A stretch of DNA of 64,000 bases from Yamadazyma tenuis (lineage: Eukaryota > Ascomycota > Pichiomycetes > Serinales > Debaryomycetaceae). Below are positions 35,469 through 45,415 of the stretch, piece after piece (position 1 is the stretch's first letter; each line of letters begins with the position of its first letter). The translations under genes and the position numbers were made by a program. The stretch spans positions 248,001-312,000 of the forward strand of contig NC_089467.1 of assembly GCF_029203305.1 (NCBI RefSeq), given 5' to 3'. The notes beneath the pieces are model-generated. The model worked only from the letters and a program-made list of their open reading frames with translations. It was not told the origin of the DNA and did not search any database.

Positions 35469-37970
35469 TCAGCTAAACTCCTTGATGATTCCGTTCAATC
35501 GGGCCTTGACAACTCTTCTCATTCCCAAGTACGTCATATCAAAGGTGCTTCTTCCCTTGGTAATTGACCTCAACTTACTCAAGTATCCAACCATCTCTCT
35601 CAACGGTGTTTCTGCAACAACAATCTTCTTATTCTTAATATCAGCCGATTCACTCGACTTCTTCATGGTATAATCTTCGGGTAAGTATATTTTTTGCGCT
35701 TCTTGTATGGCCCAATTGATTTTTTCCACGTTGTCAGTGCCTTCATCTTCAATGCTCAAGATGTTAGCCTGACATCTTTGTGTGAGGTCGTGTGTCACAT
35801 CTCCCAACTTATCTGAAGTGATATACACCTTGGTTTCCATAAGAGGTTCAAGCAAGGTGAAAGCCTGAGGATCCAATTCGGCAATCGATTTCATCACCGC
35901 TCTTCTAGTGATATCCAATAGTCTGGAAATATTCACAGACTTGTCATCAACCGGGAAATCCCAACGTTTAATTCGGATAACCGTCGAGTGCAACGAGAAC
36001 CCCAAAATCGGTCCTCCGATTTGTAACCCGATCTGGAGCCCTTGAACAATTGCATCTTGAAGGTTTTCCAAACTGTATTCAGACTTCCACCGTCTTTCAT
36101 CGATAGCACTGAACATGTACTCAGGAGTAGCCAAAGGTTCGAAGATAACGATGTTATTATCTTGGTCTAACAATTCGGCCCCTTCTTCTTCTGCAAACAC
36201 AGACTCACTGGACTCTCCTTCGAAAGTATCCAAGGTGATTTCAATATTCACTTTCAGCTCGTCATCTTCAACTTTGATGACTTGATAATTAGGTTTGGTG
36301 ATTGTCTCCTTGTAAGAAACAGCCACATCTCTCAACTTGACTTTGGCTTTCATATCGTTAACGAGTCTCTCTCTCACAATCTCCAAATGCAATTCTCCCA
36401 TCCCGCTGATGATGGTTTGCCCCAACTCTTCATCTTGAAACACCGTCAAAGAAGGGTCTTCTCTAAGCAAAGATTGAATGCACTGGTTCATATAACGTTC
36501 ATCTCCAGCCGTCAAAGGCTCGATTGAAGAATTGAAAAGGGGAGGAGGTATATCAATTGGCATCAACTTCAAGTTCATCTCCAAGTCACTAAAACTTTTG
36601 GTGGTAGCAGACCCGTGAGACACCAACGTATCTCCCGTGATAATCTCTTCGTTGCCAGCTATGACTCCAATATTTCCTGAGGAAATGGCCTGCACTGGTT
36701 CCGGTTCGTCTCCATGCATCAACAACAAGTTACGAACTGTATGCTTTTTACCGGTACGGGTATTGATAAAAGTAGTATTGGTGGTGAGCTTCCCACTATA
36801 CACTCGGAAAAAGATCATAACACCCCTGATTTTATCAGTTATCACTTTGAATGCAAGAGCGACCGTCAAACTAGGATTATTGTTGATGACAATTCCCAAA
36901 TTACTATCCATTTTTACCGGAACCTCGACGTTCTCTTGGAAGTCCTTCTTTTGTTTATTTGACTTTTTGGTCTTGGTAGCTCTTCTATGAGAAGTGAGTT
37001 GTGGAAGTTGGATCTGTAAGGGTGAAGGGAGGTAGTTGGTTATTCCATCCATCAACGGCTGCACCCCGATGTTCTTGAAAGCTGAACCACAAAAAACAGG
37101 GGTAACATCGTTGGAAATACAAGCAGCTCTGATGGCTTCGTTGATCAAAGAACCAGAAATAGCCATACAATTTTCATCGTGTTCCAAAAACGCATCGATA
37201 ATAGCATCGTCAAACTCTCCCAATGTTTCTATCATCGATTCACGAGCTTTGTGAATCAGTTCAAGGATTTGTGGTCGCTCACTAGCATCAAGAACACTTA
37301 TTTTTCTTCCGTTGGGATCATTCTCAAGATCCCATACCAAGAGTTTCTGGTTTATCACATCAACAACTCCCTTGAATTCGGGGACATTATCCTTCCTATC
37401 TTCAAAATATGGCAAGGTGCAAAGCACGACTCTGGTTTGAAGCTTCTCAACAACCTCTTTAACGGTTCTGCTAAATCCTGCCCCCTCTCTATCCATTTTG
37501 TTGATGAAGGCGATTTTTGGCAACTCGAGCTCTTGTGCTTGCTTCCATACTTTCTCAGTTTGGGCTTCAACACCTTCCACTGCGTCCAAAATTGTGACAG
37601 CTCCATCGAGCACTCGCAAAGACCTCACCACTTCAAATGTGAAATCAGCATGTCCAGGAGTATCGATGATATTGATTTTATTATTGTTCCAAGGAATCGT
37701 GATTGCCGCCAGCTGGATAGTGATTCCTCTTTGCCTTTCACTCTCAAGGTAATCTGTCACCGTATCACCTTGGTCGACATTTCCAATTCTTTTCGTCTTC
37801 CCACTAAAAAATAGGATTCTTTCTGTGGTAGTGGTTTTGCCAGCATCGATGTGAGCAATTATACCTATATCTCGGGTTCTCTTGATTGGTATACTGTTAA
37901 ATTTTTCGTTTCGAAGTATGATAGTTGTGCTGAAAGCCCGTTTACATGAAGAAACTCCGAATCGAATCAT
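35469..37970 (-). CDS. MEF2: Mitochondrial elongation factor G2 / ribosome recycling GTPase
   Basis: An 833-residue EF-G family GTPase with an Arg/Ser-rich presequence (MIRFGVSSCKRAFSTT). G motifs are AHIDAGKTTT, DTPGHADF and NKMD. Domains II to V follow, ending in a conserved EF-G C-terminus. EF-G2 works with mitochondrial RRF in ribosome recycling rather than translocation. The start is the ATG at 37970; a TTG at 37985 only extends the frame. A Lys-rich insert (KTKKSNKQKKDF, about 330) is a local peculiarity. Mef1 is the alternative, but the length and the DSIIEAFLE-type region favour Mef2. Confidence 0.88.
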   Translation of the reverse strand: MIRFGVSSCKRAFSTTIILRNEKFNSIPIKRTRDIGIIAHIDAGKTTTTERILFFSGKTKRIGNVDQGDTVTDYLESERQRGITIQLAAITIPWNNNKINIIDTPGHADFTFEVVRSLRVLDGAVTILDAVEGVEAQTEKVWKQAQELELPKIAFINKMDREGAGFSRTVKEVVEKLQTRVVLCTLPYFEDRKDNVPEFKGVVDVINQKLLVWDLENDPNGRKISVLDASERPQILELIHKARESMIETLGEFDDAIIDAFLEHDENCMAISGSLINEAIRAACISNDVTPVFCGSAFKNIGVQPLMDGITNYLPSPLQIQLPQLTSHRRATKTKKSNKQKKDFQENVEVPVKMDSNLGIVINNNPSLTVALAFKVITDKIRGVMIFFRVYSGKLTTNTTFINTRTGKKHTVRNLLLMHGDEPEPVQAISSGNIGVIAGNEEIITGDTLVSHGSATTKSFSDLEMNLKLMPIDIPPPLFNSSIEPLTAGDERYMNQCIQSLLREDPSLTVFQDEELGQTIISGMGELHLEIVRERLVNDMKAKVKLRDVAVSYKETITKPNYQVIKVEDDELKVNIEITLDTFEGESSESVFAEEEGAELLDQDNNIVIFEPLATPEYMFSAIDERRWKSEYSLENLQDAIVQGLQIGLQIGGPILGFSLHSTVIRIKRWDFPVDDKSVNISRLLDITRRAVMKSIAELDPQAFTLLEPLMETKVYITSDKLGDVTHDLTQRCQANILSIEDEGTDNVEKINWAIQEAQKIYLPEDYTMKKSSESADIKNKKIVVAETPLREMVGYLSKLRSITKGRSTFDMTYLGMRRVVKARLNGIIKEFS

Positions 37971-38444
37971 GGATATTGGTGTCAAGTTGGAGATGCTCGC
38001 GAATTGTTTTTGAGAACTCCAATGAGCAACACCATTTTAGGAGTAGTTTCTGAAAGAGCATATTTTATAGGTCTCATAGGGGTTGGTATTGTGTGTTAAG
38101 CTTTTAGTTGTACTCTTGATGATAGAATAACTTAATTTTGAATATTTTGAATTTATTGCTTACATTTGGAATCGGTTGCAAAAACGTTTATGAGCCTCAC
38201 TTTCAATTTATTGAATGTAGGGGCTATTATCAGGGTTGGTTATTTCCAGATTATCATCTCTTCATAGTGCCAAGATAACAGATAAGGGAACAAAGTAATT
38301 ATATCTAAAATATTCATTACTTACTGAGTTCCTCCTGTCAAAGTCAAAGTTCAGTTTCTAAGCAACAAATTGATGTGTGGAACGTACGCAAGACGTTTGC
38401 ACTGTCAATGAGAGAAATATCGCCATCTGGCGGTAAAATAGAAC
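37971..38444. other. AT-rich region between MEF2 and tRNA-Pro
   Basis: No open reading frame or RNA gene was recognised in these 474 bp. It holds the MEF2 promoter on one side and the 5' flank of the tRNA on the other. Confidence 0.5.
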
Positions 38445-38547
38445 GGGCGTGTGGTCTAGTGGTATGATTCTTCCTTAGGGTTACCGTAAACCGGTTTGGA
38501 TTTCTCTAGCCTGGAAGAGGTACCGGGTTCGATTCCCGGCTCGCCCC
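38445..38547 (+). tRNA. tRNA-Pro (anticodon AGG) with 31-nt intron
   Basis: The 5' GGGCGTGTGGTCTAGTGG start and the T-arm GGGTTCGATTCCCGG are the standard yeast tRNA-Pro sequence. The anticodon stem is CTTCC/GGAAG (38470-38474 and 38513-38517). The anticodon AGG is at 38477-38479. An intron of 31 nt (38481-38511) lies at the canonical position after base 37. Eight T residues at 38549-38556 form the Pol III terminator. Confidence 0.96.
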
Positions 38548-38715
38548 ATTTTTTTTACTTTTCACTAGATTTTCTATTCGTCCCAGCCATCTAAATAGAC
38601 TGAAAACAGGGAGAATACTGACCCAGTGTTCGTTGCAGCAAAGCACAATTCCGTAAACGAAACAGATCGATTTGAAATTCACCTTTGCTTGTTAAAACGC
38701 AAGAGAGTTCTTGAA

Positions 38716-38751
38716 TTTGCTCTGTAAGCTTCGCAGATTTTACAGAGCAAA
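38716..38751. repeat. Perfect 12-bp inverted repeat (hairpin)
   Basis: The arms are TTTGCTCTGTAA and TTACAGAGCAAA with a 12-nt loop. The loop-side sequence TGTAAGCTTCGCAGATTT recurs with one change at 38986-39003. Confidence 0.9.
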
Positions 38752-38823
38752 ATTTTACCTTACACCTCATTGTGGCTGGCATCAACACAGTGGACTGATA
38801 GGCAGCGCTTTTGTGGTATAAAT

Positions 38824-38844
38824 AGAAAAGAGAATCTCTTTTCT
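38824..38844. repeat. 10-bp-arm palindrome just after a TATA-like box
   Basis: AGAAAAGAGA and TCTCTTTTCT are perfect inverted arms around a single central A. A TATAAATA box lies directly upstream (about 38817-38824). Confidence 0.9.
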
Positions 38845-39403
38845 ACTTGTGCCGGAAGTATTGATATTGAGCTGGGGCGGGATACGACATAATGACTCTT
38901 ATTGACATTCAATCTGGACTTATTTCCGGTTTTTGTTACTTCTAAATTTATCTCCGCTAGCGAAAATGAGTTACTAAATCTGAAGTGTAAGGTTCGCAGA
39001 TTTGACAAATCTCCTACAACATCAATTATAGATAAAATATATAGAGCAAAAAGAAAAATATTGTAGACACGCAATCGAAAGACTGGAGGAAGTGTCCGCA
39101 TGTATGGTCACTTACGGTAGATTTGTCACTATGATAAAATGCGGTTGAAGAGATTAGTCATATTTCGCATCCAAAAGGGGAAGAGTTCGGTGATATTTTC
39201 CCTTTCAGAGTACTGTCGCACTGTATATAAAAGAGCGGCTGAGCGGAGACTAGCGGTTGTCACCGATTAAAATCCGACTAGGCCATAACTCCTTCCATTA
39301 CCTTTTAAGAATAACTTTCATTTCGCCAGGGGACATGAAGTATAAAAGGAGCAGCAGATTCCCTGTTTTTTACATTCCATTCATTACAACAATTTAATTT
39401 ATC

Positions 39404-39580
39404 ATGCTGATCAGAACCAGACTACAAAAGTTTACCAAGCGGTTTTCCCGTCGTGAAAAAATACAACGTAAACAGAATAAAGAACGTATAAATCCCGGAG
39501 TATCTGCCTACGGGAGAAGTCCAAAGCCATTTGAAAGACCAGGGCTAGGGGGTGTTGGACAACGAATGGGAGTGTTGTAA
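39404..39580 (+). CDS. Candidate small basic protein with stress-type promoter
   Basis: A 58-codon ATG frame too short for routine detection. The product is very basic in its first half (KRFSRREK, RKQNKER) and Gly/Pro-rich in its second (ERPGLGGVGQRMGVL). The second codon is CTG, so Ser in this clade. Upstream are TATAAAAG at 39341-39348, 56 bp before the ATG, a second TATATAAAAG at 39224-39233, and AGGGG elements at 39176 and 39328 like STREs. The A/T-rich leader just before the ATG suits a yeast 5' UTR. I know no family for it. Confidence 0.45.
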   Translation: MLIRTRLQKFTKRFSRREKIQRKQNKERINPGVSAYGRSPKPFERPGLGGVGQRMGVL

Positions 39581-40494
39581 CACCCATTTATTATATAATA
39601 ATGTTATCCGAATATATGAGTCCATGCTTTTTTGCAACCAGTGTGCGAACCGATAGTCTTTTTGTAAACACACCTATACACTATAACAAGTTTTCTTGTG
39701 ATAGAGAGTACGACCTTGGAACATGGATATGACATCCATGTACCAACCTCTGTGTATCTATATCTTTATTGACCTCGTTTCGACTTATGCTTACAGCTTT
39801 TGCATATACCTCTGTGGTGAGGGGCTTTTGGTTCAGCCAAATTACCGCCCTGCCTAACACATTTATTGCTTTACCACTATCGGAGTACGTATATTCTACG
39901 GATCAATCAAACTATGGGTGTACCATGGGTTACCACCATTGTGCAATACTTTGATCTAAGGTACTAGTTTTCACGCATCCGCTTCAAAAGTCCGTTTATA
40001 TAAGACAAAAATCACTTAACCGTTGACCAAATCATACATAAAGCTGATTGTAAACCGAACAGGAGCATTTGAGTTTCGCAAGACTCCTGAGTTGACCCTG
40101 GTGGTGGCTGAAAAATGCTGATTGTGTTCTTTTGACCTCAGCGAGATATTTACTCTTGCGTATAGTTATGCGGCCCGACCCACCGGAGCTTCGAATAACT
40201 TAATTCAAAAAGAATAAAAGCCCCGACCATCCCGGATCCGATGCCCATAACATTTCGGGACATTATACAACTGACGGCCGGTTTCGTGAATCTCCGGAGG
40301 TCACCGGACTGACGTCAGGTGATTAAGACCATATTGACCAATTTGATGAACCGGCTGCGACCCACACTTCCGCCGCCGCAGGGCCGCGAACTGGCTCGTT
40401 TTGACATATAAAGATGGAGTTTTCGCTAGCATAAGTGCCACAATTCAAACACAGATAGGAAACTAGTTCAAGCTGTTCTCGAATCTTCCAGGAT

Positions 40495-41988
40495 ATGCAA
40501 TTAGGTTCATATAATCAAAGCCAAGAACTAGGATTGGAACATCCCCAGAATCCAGCTTCTAATAGTTATCACGATGACTCAGAATCTATTATCAGCGTAC
40601 AAGTACACGAGAAAAATGTAGAAAAAGAACATAAAGAACAGGAAGAAGAGTTGATTTTCGACAGAGGGTATTGCTGGGTGGTGTGCTTTGCAGCAGCTCT
40701 ACTTAATGCCAGTACTTGGGGAATGAACTCGGGGTTTGCCATATACTTCTCCACTTACTTGAATGATGATATATTTGAAGGTGCAACCAAGCTAGATTAC
40801 GCTGCCGTGGGGGGAATTGCCTTTGGGGCAACTCTTGTATTTACGCCGTTCGTCAACTACGTCCAAGGAGTCATTGGCACACGCCCTCTTATTATGGTGG
40901 GGAACTGTTGCCAGTTCACGGCGTTGATGTTGGCATCGTTCTCGACCAAATTGTGGCAGTTATACTTGTCTCAAGGCTTGCTACAGAGCGTGGGCCTTGC
41001 ATTGATCTCGTTACCGGCCTTGACGATTTTGCCCCAGTTTTTCAAGAAAAAGAGAATGTTGAGTGGTGGATTGGCAGCTGCTGGTTCTGGGTTTGGAGGG
41101 GTTACTTTCAACTTGGGAATGCAGAAGGTGGTACAGATCCGTGGCGTCCACTGGGCCTTGAGGGCTCAGGCCATCATTTCTTTTGGGTTGGTGTGGATAG
41201 CAGTTCTTTTGTTTCGCAGCAGATCAAAGCTCCACAAGATCGAGTTCACACTTTACGATGTCAAGGTCACCAAAATGTATGCGTTTTGGATAGGTATATT
41301 CTATGTGATGACTTGTATGTTTGGATATGTGTTGACATTATACACCGTGGCCAACTACACAACCTCATTGGGGTACTCTGATTATCAAGGGTCTATTGCA
41401 GCTGCGTTGCTTCAGATCGGGTCTGCCGTTGGAAGACCGTGTGTTGGATTATTGGCAGACAGGTATGGTGCCACCACCATGGCAGCTCATGCTTATTTGA
41501 TTTCGACCATTTTCTGTTTGGCCATGTGGATTCCTTCTAGAAATTATGCCACCGTGTTGGTATTTGCATTTGTCATTGGTGGTGTAATGGGAAGTGTTTG
41601 GGGAACTATCGCCCCCATCCTTTCCAGCTTGGTAGGAATCAAGAAGATGAATATTGCGTTCAGTCAACTTTGGATAGTTCTAGGAATGTCGGGGGTTGTA
41701 TCTCCAGTGATTGGTGTAGCCTTAGTTAAAGGTTCGGGAGGCCATGTTGACCCAACTCAGTATGTGAACTGTAGCATATTTGCTGGTGTATCTTTTTTTG
41801 CATGTAGCATTTGTCTTTACCTATTAAGAGGCTATATGTTGGCTAGAAACAAAATCATCTTAAAAATGCACCTGGGGTCTCAAGACATGGATAATTTGGA
41901 ACTTAACTCAGACTTGCTTGTTTCAACCCCTGTTCCAATCGGACAAATGATTAAAAGCTCCTTCTTGTTCAGGAATGTCAAAGTATAA
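40495..41988 (+). CDS. MFS monocarboxylate-porter family transporter (Mch-like)
   Basis: A 497-residue, 12-helix transporter of the MCT/MCP family. The N-terminal cytosolic tail of about 55 residues is charged and acidic. The family's first-helix signature is seen as DRGYCWVV (about 56-63), and GRPCVGLLADRYG (about 305-317) matches the helix 7-8 loop motif. Yeast Mch proteins and Esbp6 belong here; Mch5 carries riboflavin, while most others have no known substrate. A TATA box lies 87 bp upstream, within a region rich in CCGG and CTCCGGAG sites. Confidence 0.85.
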   Translation: MQLGSYNQSQELGLEHPQNPASNSYHDDSESIISVQVHEKNVEKEHKEQEEELIFDRGYCWVVCFAAALLNASTWGMNSGFAIYFSTYLNDDIFEGATKLDYAAVGGIAFGATLVFTPFVNYVQGVIGTRPLIMVGNCCQFTALMLASFSTKLWQLYLSQGLLQSVGLALISLPALTILPQFFKKKRMLSGGLAAAGSGFGGVTFNLGMQKVVQIRGVHWALRAQAIISFGLVWIAVLLFRSRSKLHKIEFTLYDVKVTKMYAFWIGIFYVMTCMFGYVLTLYTVANYTTSLGYSDYQGSIAAALLQIGSAVGRPCVGLLADRYGATTMAAHAYLISTIFCLAMWIPSRNYATVLVFAFVIGGVMGSVWGTIAPILSSLVGIKKMNIAFSQLWIVLGMSGVVSPVIGVALVKGSGGHVDPTQYVNCSIFAGVSFFACSICLYLLRGYMLARNKIILKMHLGSQDMDNLELNSDLLVSTPVPIGQMIKSSFLFRNVKV

Positions 41989-42097
41989 ATCCGGACCATT
42001 GTAAATAGATCAAGTGTAAAATATATGAAATTATAGAGTACTGGCTGCAAACAAAGACAAAGAAGTCTGGCTCACCGCGAAATTAGCCTATCTTCTG

Positions 42098-43951
42098 ATG
42101 AGATTAGAAAATTCAAACTGTAACCAGGCGATGAGCGAGCCCACAGGAAACCACAACACATTAGAGGTGACTTCTGCAGACTCTATGGATATTGATTCTA
42201 ATACAAGCCATGTAAAGTCCCTGTCCAACGAGACTAATGGGTCGAAAAGCGAACCAGAAGTAGTTGAAGTCAGTCTTCACAGTGAATCCAAACAACCTGT
42301 GAAAGATTCCAATGTGAATATTCTGGACACAATAGCGGAGACCAGCGGACGTCTCATAATACTATATGATAAGCCAAAGTACAAGCATGTGCGGAAACAA
42401 GTGGAACAATTGAGCATATTGGGAGAAACGGATATTTTTGAGGTTAATGACTTTGGCTCATTCGAAGCCAGTGAGATCAAAAACAAAAACTATCGATATC
42501 TCAACATTTGCATTGAATACAATGATGAGTTCGAATCGAACTTGAGGAAGTTGAACGAGTTTCTTCTTGAACACAATCTGTTTGTTTCCCAATTCAAAGA
42601 AATAGGGTACCACGTACATTTTGATAATAAGAAATGGAGTGAGTATACGGAATTCGAGAGGGAAGAATACTCAAAGTTAATAGAAAGCTTGATGCAGCAT
42701 AAGGACAAGGTGACCCAGGTATCAATAATCAACAAGTACGAGATAAACACCATCTACTTGACAGAAAAAAATGATTTGACAAAACTTGGAGAAGAAATAC
42801 AAGATGACATCAAGAACTGGCAGAATCTTAAAGTGTTGGATTATGGAGAAAATTGTATCAGGTTTTTCCCTGGGGTTAAATTTCCTGATTCATTGGAAGT
42901 AATGAATATTAGTGGGAGTTATTGTATCGAGACATTGACAGGATTTAAGATGCCCGATAATCTTAAAGTCTTAATCGCCAGTCATAACTCCATAACTTCA
43001 ATTGACAACTTGAAATTGCCCTCGAATTTGACCACATTGGACTTATGTGACAATAAAATTTATTTCTTGAACTATACAGAATTCCCTGATAGTCTAAGAT
43101 CCCTTAATCTTTCCAATAATAGAATTGATAACATTCGAGGGATCGAGTTTCCAAGGAACTTGGAATTTCTAGCATTAGCATTCAATCCCATTGATAACAT
43201 AAAAGGGTCCAAATTCCCCGAGAATTTGAAATATTTGGACATTTCTTGCATCCCAAGCGATTCTATGACAGGTTTGAAGTTCCCTGATCTGTTGGAGACT
43301 TTAAATCTTCAAGAATCTATGACCAATACAAGAGGATTGAAGTTGCCGAACTTCTTAAAACATTTAAACTTGGGAAACAATGGAGTCAATAGTATCAACC
43401 CTTTGAAATTGCCCAATACCATCGAAACCTTGTATATCGGTGGTAATAATATCAAAACTTTGAACAAGGTACAATTCCCTATGCATTTGAGGGAACTTTA
43501 TTTGGGAAATAATTATTTGACAACCTTAAAGAATGTGGTTTTCCCTCCTGGCTTGGAAGTTTTGGATATTGAAATGGACCCCAATGTTGAAGAGAACGAT
43601 AAAAGAATTGGAACTTTAAAGGATGTGATATTCCCCCCTCAGTTAAGAGTATTGAAGCTTGGGTATCAAGGTATTAAGATTTTGGAAAATTTCGAATTCC
43701 CTCCAAGTCTAGAAGAACTCGACTTGAGTTACAATGATTTGAAGCTTATCAAGAATGTGAAGTTTCATGAAAATCTTAAGAGTTTGAATTTAAGTGGAAA
43801 CCAAGAATTGATTGAAATCGATCAAGTTCTAATTCCTAACTCATTAGTGGACCTTAAAATCCCCTCTCAACTCATTCCCAACTTACCAGGCTACATAATT
43901 GAAAGGGCCAACAATAAAGACTTAATAATAACTAAATCTTTACCGTTTTAA
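42098..43951 (+). CDS. Leucine-rich repeat protein with 16 FP-type repeats
   Basis: A 617-residue protein. Residues 1-75 are acidic and disordered. Residues 80-240 are a mixed alpha/beta region I cannot assign. From about 244 to 605 there are 16 tandem LRRs, mostly 22 residues, with the pattern LxxLxLxxNxIxxIxxxxFPxx. Repeat 12 is stretched to 30 residues. The conserved Phe/Leu-Pro at the end of each unit is unlike typical RNase-inhibitor or cyclase LRRs and recalls the LPxx type. No signal peptide, F-box or kinase domain is visible. A role as a binding scaffold is inferred only from the fold. An in-frame ATG at codon 12 is an alternative start. Confidence 0.75.
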   Translation: MRLENSNCNQAMSEPTGNHNTLEVTSADSMDIDSNTSHVKSLSNETNGSKSEPEVVEVSLHSESKQPVKDSNVNILDTIAETSGRLIILYDKPKYKHVRKQVEQLSILGETDIFEVNDFGSFEASEIKNKNYRYLNICIEYNDEFESNLRKLNEFLLEHNLFVSQFKEIGYHVHFDNKKWSEYTEFEREEYSKLIESLMQHKDKVTQVSIINKYEINTIYLTEKNDLTKLGEEIQDDIKNWQNLKVLDYGENCIRFFPGVKFPDSLEVMNISGSYCIETLTGFKMPDNLKVLIASHNSITSIDNLKLPSNLTTLDLCDNKIYFLNYTEFPDSLRSLNLSNNRIDNIRGIEFPRNLEFLALAFNPIDNIKGSKFPENLKYLDISCIPSDSMTGLKFPDLLETLNLQESMTNTRGLKLPNFLKHLNLGNNGVNSINPLKLPNTIETLYIGGNNIKTLNKVQFPMHLRELYLGNNYLTTLKNVVFPPGLEVLDIEMDPNVEENDKRIGTLKDVIFPPQLRVLKLGYQGIKILENFEFPPSLEELDLSYNDLKLIKNVKFHENLKSLNLSGNQELIEIDQVLIPNSLVDLKIPSQLIPNLPGYIIERANNKDLIITKSLPF

Positions 43952-44019
43952 AGTCATTTGTATATTTAAAATGTATATTATAATTATTAATACAAGAATG
44001 GAGGAACCGAGCAAAAGCA

Positions 44020-44925
44020 TTAATCATCATCTTCCTCTTCATCAGAAGTATCTTTGTCATCTTCTTCTTTACTTTCCAACAAAGCTTGTAAAGCAGCATC
44101 CTCAGTGGCAGTAACTGCTTTTGGTGCCATGGTAATCTTACAATTACCTCCAGCTTTTTCAATGGATACCTGCACTTTTTCGATCGCCTCGTTCAATACC
44201 TCTATACCTTGAGCCTTATCTAATGCTTGACATGAAATAACATACAAAGGAGCAGCAACCAATTTAGCTTTAACTTGCATTTGTTCGGTAGAGATGGATT
44301 CGGCTTCTCTCAAGGCATTCTTTATAGCATCGATACCTTCGTAACTGAAACAACTCACTTCAACATCAGCTCTTATTTTTATGGCTTGTGGAGTCAATCT
44401 TCTGCTAATATACAATTGTAACTCTTCCAAAATGTCCTTGGATGGAGGAGTGACATTTTCCCACACAGAAGGATCCGTGATAGAGATCTTAAATGCATCA
44501 TAGACATGTCCGAACTTTCTACTTAAAGGCCAGCCAATAGTCAGGTATAAGTCTTCCAAAGATATGTTGAATTTTTCAGCACAGTGTCTTAAGATCGAAT
44601 GAACAGCCTTGGATTTGTTGTATCTTTCATCACACTTGACAATATCTTCGGCAGAAACTCTTCTCTTGGACAAATCAATGTAACCTTTTTCTTTGTCGAC
44701 TCTCAAAACCACAGCGACTTCGTTCTTACCAACTCTGATTAATTTCTGAATCGAACGGATTCTTCTTCTAGATAATTCAGACAATAAGACCATCCCTTCG
44801 ATATTGTCATACTCCAATAACTTCACGTAGGCACCCATTTCTGCGATTTCCTGGACGTTGACCATGACGACCTCGTCAACCTCGGGGTATTTGTTCTCAT
44901 AGAATCTGCAGTGTGAAGAACTCAT
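44020..44925 (-). CDS. SUI2: Translation initiation factor eIF2 subunit alpha
   Basis: A 301-residue eIF2alpha. The S1-type OB fold spans about 15-90, then a helical domain and the C-terminal alpha/beta domain. The regulatory site targeted by Gcn2 is LLSELSRRRIRS; the second Ser is Ser51 after Met removal. The C-terminus is acidic (DKDTSDEEEDDD). An in-frame CTG (44542-44544, minus strand) falls where S. cerevisiae has Lys (ELYKTI), so a polar Ser is likelier than Leu. Confidence 0.97.
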   Translation of the reverse strand: MSSSHCRFYENKYPEVDEVVMVNVQEIAEMGAYVKLLEYDNIEGMVLLSELSRRRIRSIQKLIRVGKNEVAVVLRVDKEKGYIDLSKRRVSAEDIVKCDERYNKSKAVHSILRHCAEKFNISLEDLYLTIGWPLSRKFGHVYDAFKISITDPSVWENVTPPSKDILEELQLYISRRLTPQAIKIRADVEVSCFSYEGIDAIKNALREAESISTEQMQVKAKLVAAPLYVISCQALDKAQGIEVLNEAIEKVQVSIEKAGGNCKITMAPKAVTATEDAALQALLESKEEDDKDTSDEEEDDD

Positions 44926-45415
44926 GTTTGACAGTTAACTATAAATATTGCACTGATTTTGTAACACACTTCTTGAGAAAACTTTTTCACTTCGGCCGGT
45001 CGTGTGCGGCGCGTGCCCTCTCACAAAATTCGAGCCCACATCTTGCGGTTCCAAACGGATCTATTCACCACCAATTCTACAATATCAGTAGAGATACTCC
45101 AAGCAGCTCATCACTGATAACGAAGACTAAAGTTTGATTGTTCCTTTTTAACGGGAGAGTTTCAGGTTCTGCAATTGGATTGAGATCATTCAATCAAAAT
45201 AGATTAAACCCAACACCTACGTGGAGTACTACATGCATACTTATAATACACAGACCCCTCAGAGACTGAGCAGATGTTGAATGATCCATAACAAGGTTTC
45301 TTTTCGATTTTCACAGTAACTCTCTGTAATTCTCCAGACCCAAAGCCTTCTCGCAGTTTTTTGCAGCCGCGCTGTTCTGCAATAAAATACCAGTCTCCAC
45401 AAACACAACTTGGAT
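44926..45415. promoter_or_regulatory. SUI2/SMK1 divergent intergenic region
   Basis: A 490-bp non-coding stretch serving two divergent genes. I see no RNA gene, and no clear URS1-type meiotic element was found by eye. Confidence 0.4.

Larger units (their letters stand above)
38548..40494. other. 1.95 kb palindrome-rich, gene-poor region
   Basis: This region follows the tRNA gene and ends at the transporter promoter (TATAAAG at 40408-40414). It contains a 12-bp hairpin (38716-38751), a 21-bp palindrome (38824-38844), an 18-bp direct repeat (38724 and 38986) and a small ORF with TATA boxes (39404). A retroelement remnant is possible but not proven. The frame at 39769 starts with TTG and is not convincing. 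Confidence 0.5.

Noticed and set aside
39769..39954. 61-codon frame in the gene-poor region
   Set aside because: Starts with TTG and has no promoter or domain signal.
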